NCBI GenBank assembly: GCA_030638325.1
Contig: DAOWEV010000091.1
Location: 1-13,938 of the forward strand
Direction of reading: 5' to 3'
DNA: 13,938 bases
Source: Bacteroidales bacterium
GTDB lineage: Bacteria > Bacteroidota > Bacteroidia > Bacteroidales > JAGOPY01
Part shown: one piece after another, positions 12,792 through 13,938 of the stretch
Layout of the letters: every line of letters begins with the position of its first letter
Numbering within the stretch: the stretch's first letter is position 1
Program-made: the position numbers and the translations under genes
The notes under the pieces: model-generated
What the model was told of the DNA's origin: nothing
The model's input: the letters and a program-made list of their open reading frames with translations, nothing else
The model's database searches: none

Positions 12792-13772
12792 TTGAAAAAA
12801 ATACTGGTCATACGTTTTAGTTCCATCGGTGATATCGTTTTGACTACCCCGGTTGTAAGATGCCTGAAAAACCAATTGCCCGGTGCAGAGATCCATTACC
12901 TTACCAAAGAGCAATTCGTTCCAATCCTGAAAGAGAACCCGTTTATCGATAAATTGCATTTTATCAGAAATGGAATTTCTGAGGTCGTTCCTGAATTAAA
13001 GCAAGAACACTTCGATCATATTGTAGACCTCCATGGGAATTTCAGGTCGGTGGGAGTGAGGATGAGACTGAGGCGCCCGGCATCCACATTTCCTAAAGTG
13101 AATTTTCAGAAATGGCTGCTGGTAAATTTGAAGATCCATAGATTGCCAGGTAAACATGTGGTTGACAGGTACTTTGAAGCAACAGCCAAATTGAATATTA
13201 AAAATGATAAGCAAGGGCTGGATTATTTCATTCCGGAAGAAGACCTGGTCGGCAGGAATGAACTGCCCGGTGAATTTCACGACTCTTTTGTTGTTTTTGT
13301 GATAGGAGGTAAGCATTATACCAAATGCCTGCCCGAAGACAAGATCATTTCCATTTGCCGTAAAATACCCCGGCCGGTTGTGTTGATGGGTGGTAAGGAG
13401 GATGCCGGCAGGGGTGAACGGATCAGCGACCTGTCAGGTGAACATGTATTCAATGCATGTGGCCTGTATAATATTAACCAGTCGGCGGCTGTATTAAAAA
13501 TAGCTGATAAAGTGATCACCCACGATACGGGCCTGATGCACATCGCGGCAGCATTTGATAAAGATATCATTTCAATCTGGGGGAATACCGTCCCGGATTT
13601 CGGTATGTATCCCTATATTCCTCAACATAAAGGAGTGGTAAAGATCATTCAGGTAGAGGGCCTCTCATGCCGCCCCTGCAGCAAGATCGGGTTTGATAAA
13701 TGCCCAAAAAAGCATTTCGACTGCATGAACCTGATTGATGAAGACCAGATCATACACGCTGTGGGATCATAG
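12792..13772 (+). CDS. Glycosyltransferase family 9 (ADP-heptose:LPS heptosyltransferase-like)
   Basis: This 326-residue cytoplasmic, membrane-associated GT-B enzyme probably transfers a sugar, heptose or similar, in building lipopolysaccharide core. The N-terminal motif RFSSIGDIVLTTPVVR (8-23), DLHGNFRS (79-86) and the donor-site motif THDTGLMHIAAAF (243-255) identify the family. The C-terminus has a Cys-rich stretch, LSCRPCSKIGFDKCPKKHFDCM (291-312; four or five Cys), which I recall in Bacteroidota members and which may bind metal. The gene starts at TTG 12792: the protein begins MKKILVIRFSS exactly at the first beta-strand and no ATG fits. It is transcribed divergently from tatD. Confidence 0.88.
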   Translation: MKKILVIRFSSIGDIVLTTPVVRCLKNQLPGAEIHYLTKEQFVPILKENPFIDKLHFIRNGISEVVPELKQEHFDHIVDLHGNFRSVGVRMRLRRPASTFPKVNFQKWLLVNLKIHRLPGKHVVDRYFEATAKLNIKNDKQGLDYFIPEEDLVGRNELPGEFHDSFVVFVIGGKHYTKCLPEDKIISICRKIPRPVVLMGGKEDAGRGERISDLSGEHVFNACGLYNINQSAAVLKIADKVITHDTGLMHIAAAFDKDIISIWGNTVPDFGMYPYIPQHKGVVKIIQVEGLSCRPCSKIGFDKCPKKHFDCMNLIDEDQIIHAVGS

Positions 13773-13880
13773 ATTAAAAATATCCACCATTCATAACTAG
13801 GCACTTAATTCGCAAAACTTATCAACATGTTGTTTAAATTGGATGTTGTCGAAATTCAATTCCCGCATAGCGGTTTCAAT
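13773..13880. other. Non-coding spacer after the glycosyltransferase
   Basis: No gene is seen. The stretch has short palindromes CAACATGTTG and CCGC-ATA-GCGG (13863-13873), and it leads into the interspersed repeat at the window end. Confidence 0.5.
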
Positions 13881-13938
13881 TCCTAATTCCTAACCTGGAC
13901 AAGCCAGAATCAAGAGGATAATAAAAACATTAAATCCG
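13881..13938 (+). repeat. Interspersed repeat copy at the window end
   Basis: It contains CTGGACAAGCCAG and ends AACATTAAATCCG. It is the inverted counterpart of 5934-5991 over about 58 bp with only a handful of differences, and shares its core with 5776-5795. It runs into the window edge, so the true end is not seen. Confidence 0.7.

Overview
The window is a piece of a Bacteroidota chromosome, most like a free-living or uncultured Bacteroidales/Marinilabiliales-type genome. The evidence is a type IX secretion sorting tail, an ExbB/small membrane protein/ExbD/ExbD operon, -7 promoter boxes of the form TAnnTTTG, few Shine-Dalgarno sequences, and several palindromic intergenic repeats. Position 1 cuts a tRNA, so the left edge may be a contig end.

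Layout. Positions 1-668 hold the 5' part of a minus-strand tRNA, its probable promoter, a complete MITE-like element with terminal inverted repeats and an 8-bp target duplication (229-491), and the decayed 3' end of a second copy of the HAD phosphatase gene found later in the window. Then come a secreted Asp-box repeat protein with a T9SS tail (669-2642) and an Old-Yellow-Enzyme-type flavin oxidoreductase with a Cys cluster (2652-3827). Facing them is a two-gene minus-strand operon: a sensor-like domain fused to a nucleotidyltransferase, followed 10 bp later by a metallophosphoesterase (3849-5568). A 485-bp repeat-rich spacer precedes the HAD phosphatase (6054-6680).

The second half is mostly housekeeping. 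dusB (minus) and a CPBP-family membrane protease (plus) diverge from back-to-back promoters. The CPBP gene runs convergently into the ExbB/ExbD energy-transduction operon (8873-11193, minus), whose intrinsic terminator lies inside the end of the CPBP coding sequence. tRNA-Ser(GGA), an L-asparaginase gene with its centre deleted in frame, a 28-bp perfect palindrome and tatD follow on the minus strand. A family-9 glycosyltransferase gene diverges from tatD, and the window ends in a second full copy of the interspersed repeat seen at 5934-5991.

The genes do not form one pathway. The points most worth a second look are the structured MITE with compensatory base changes, the sensor-nucleotidyltransferase/phosphoesterase pair, the two gene-decay events (HAD copy, asparaginase), and -7 boxes placed so close to start codons that some mRNAs should be leaderless or nearly so.
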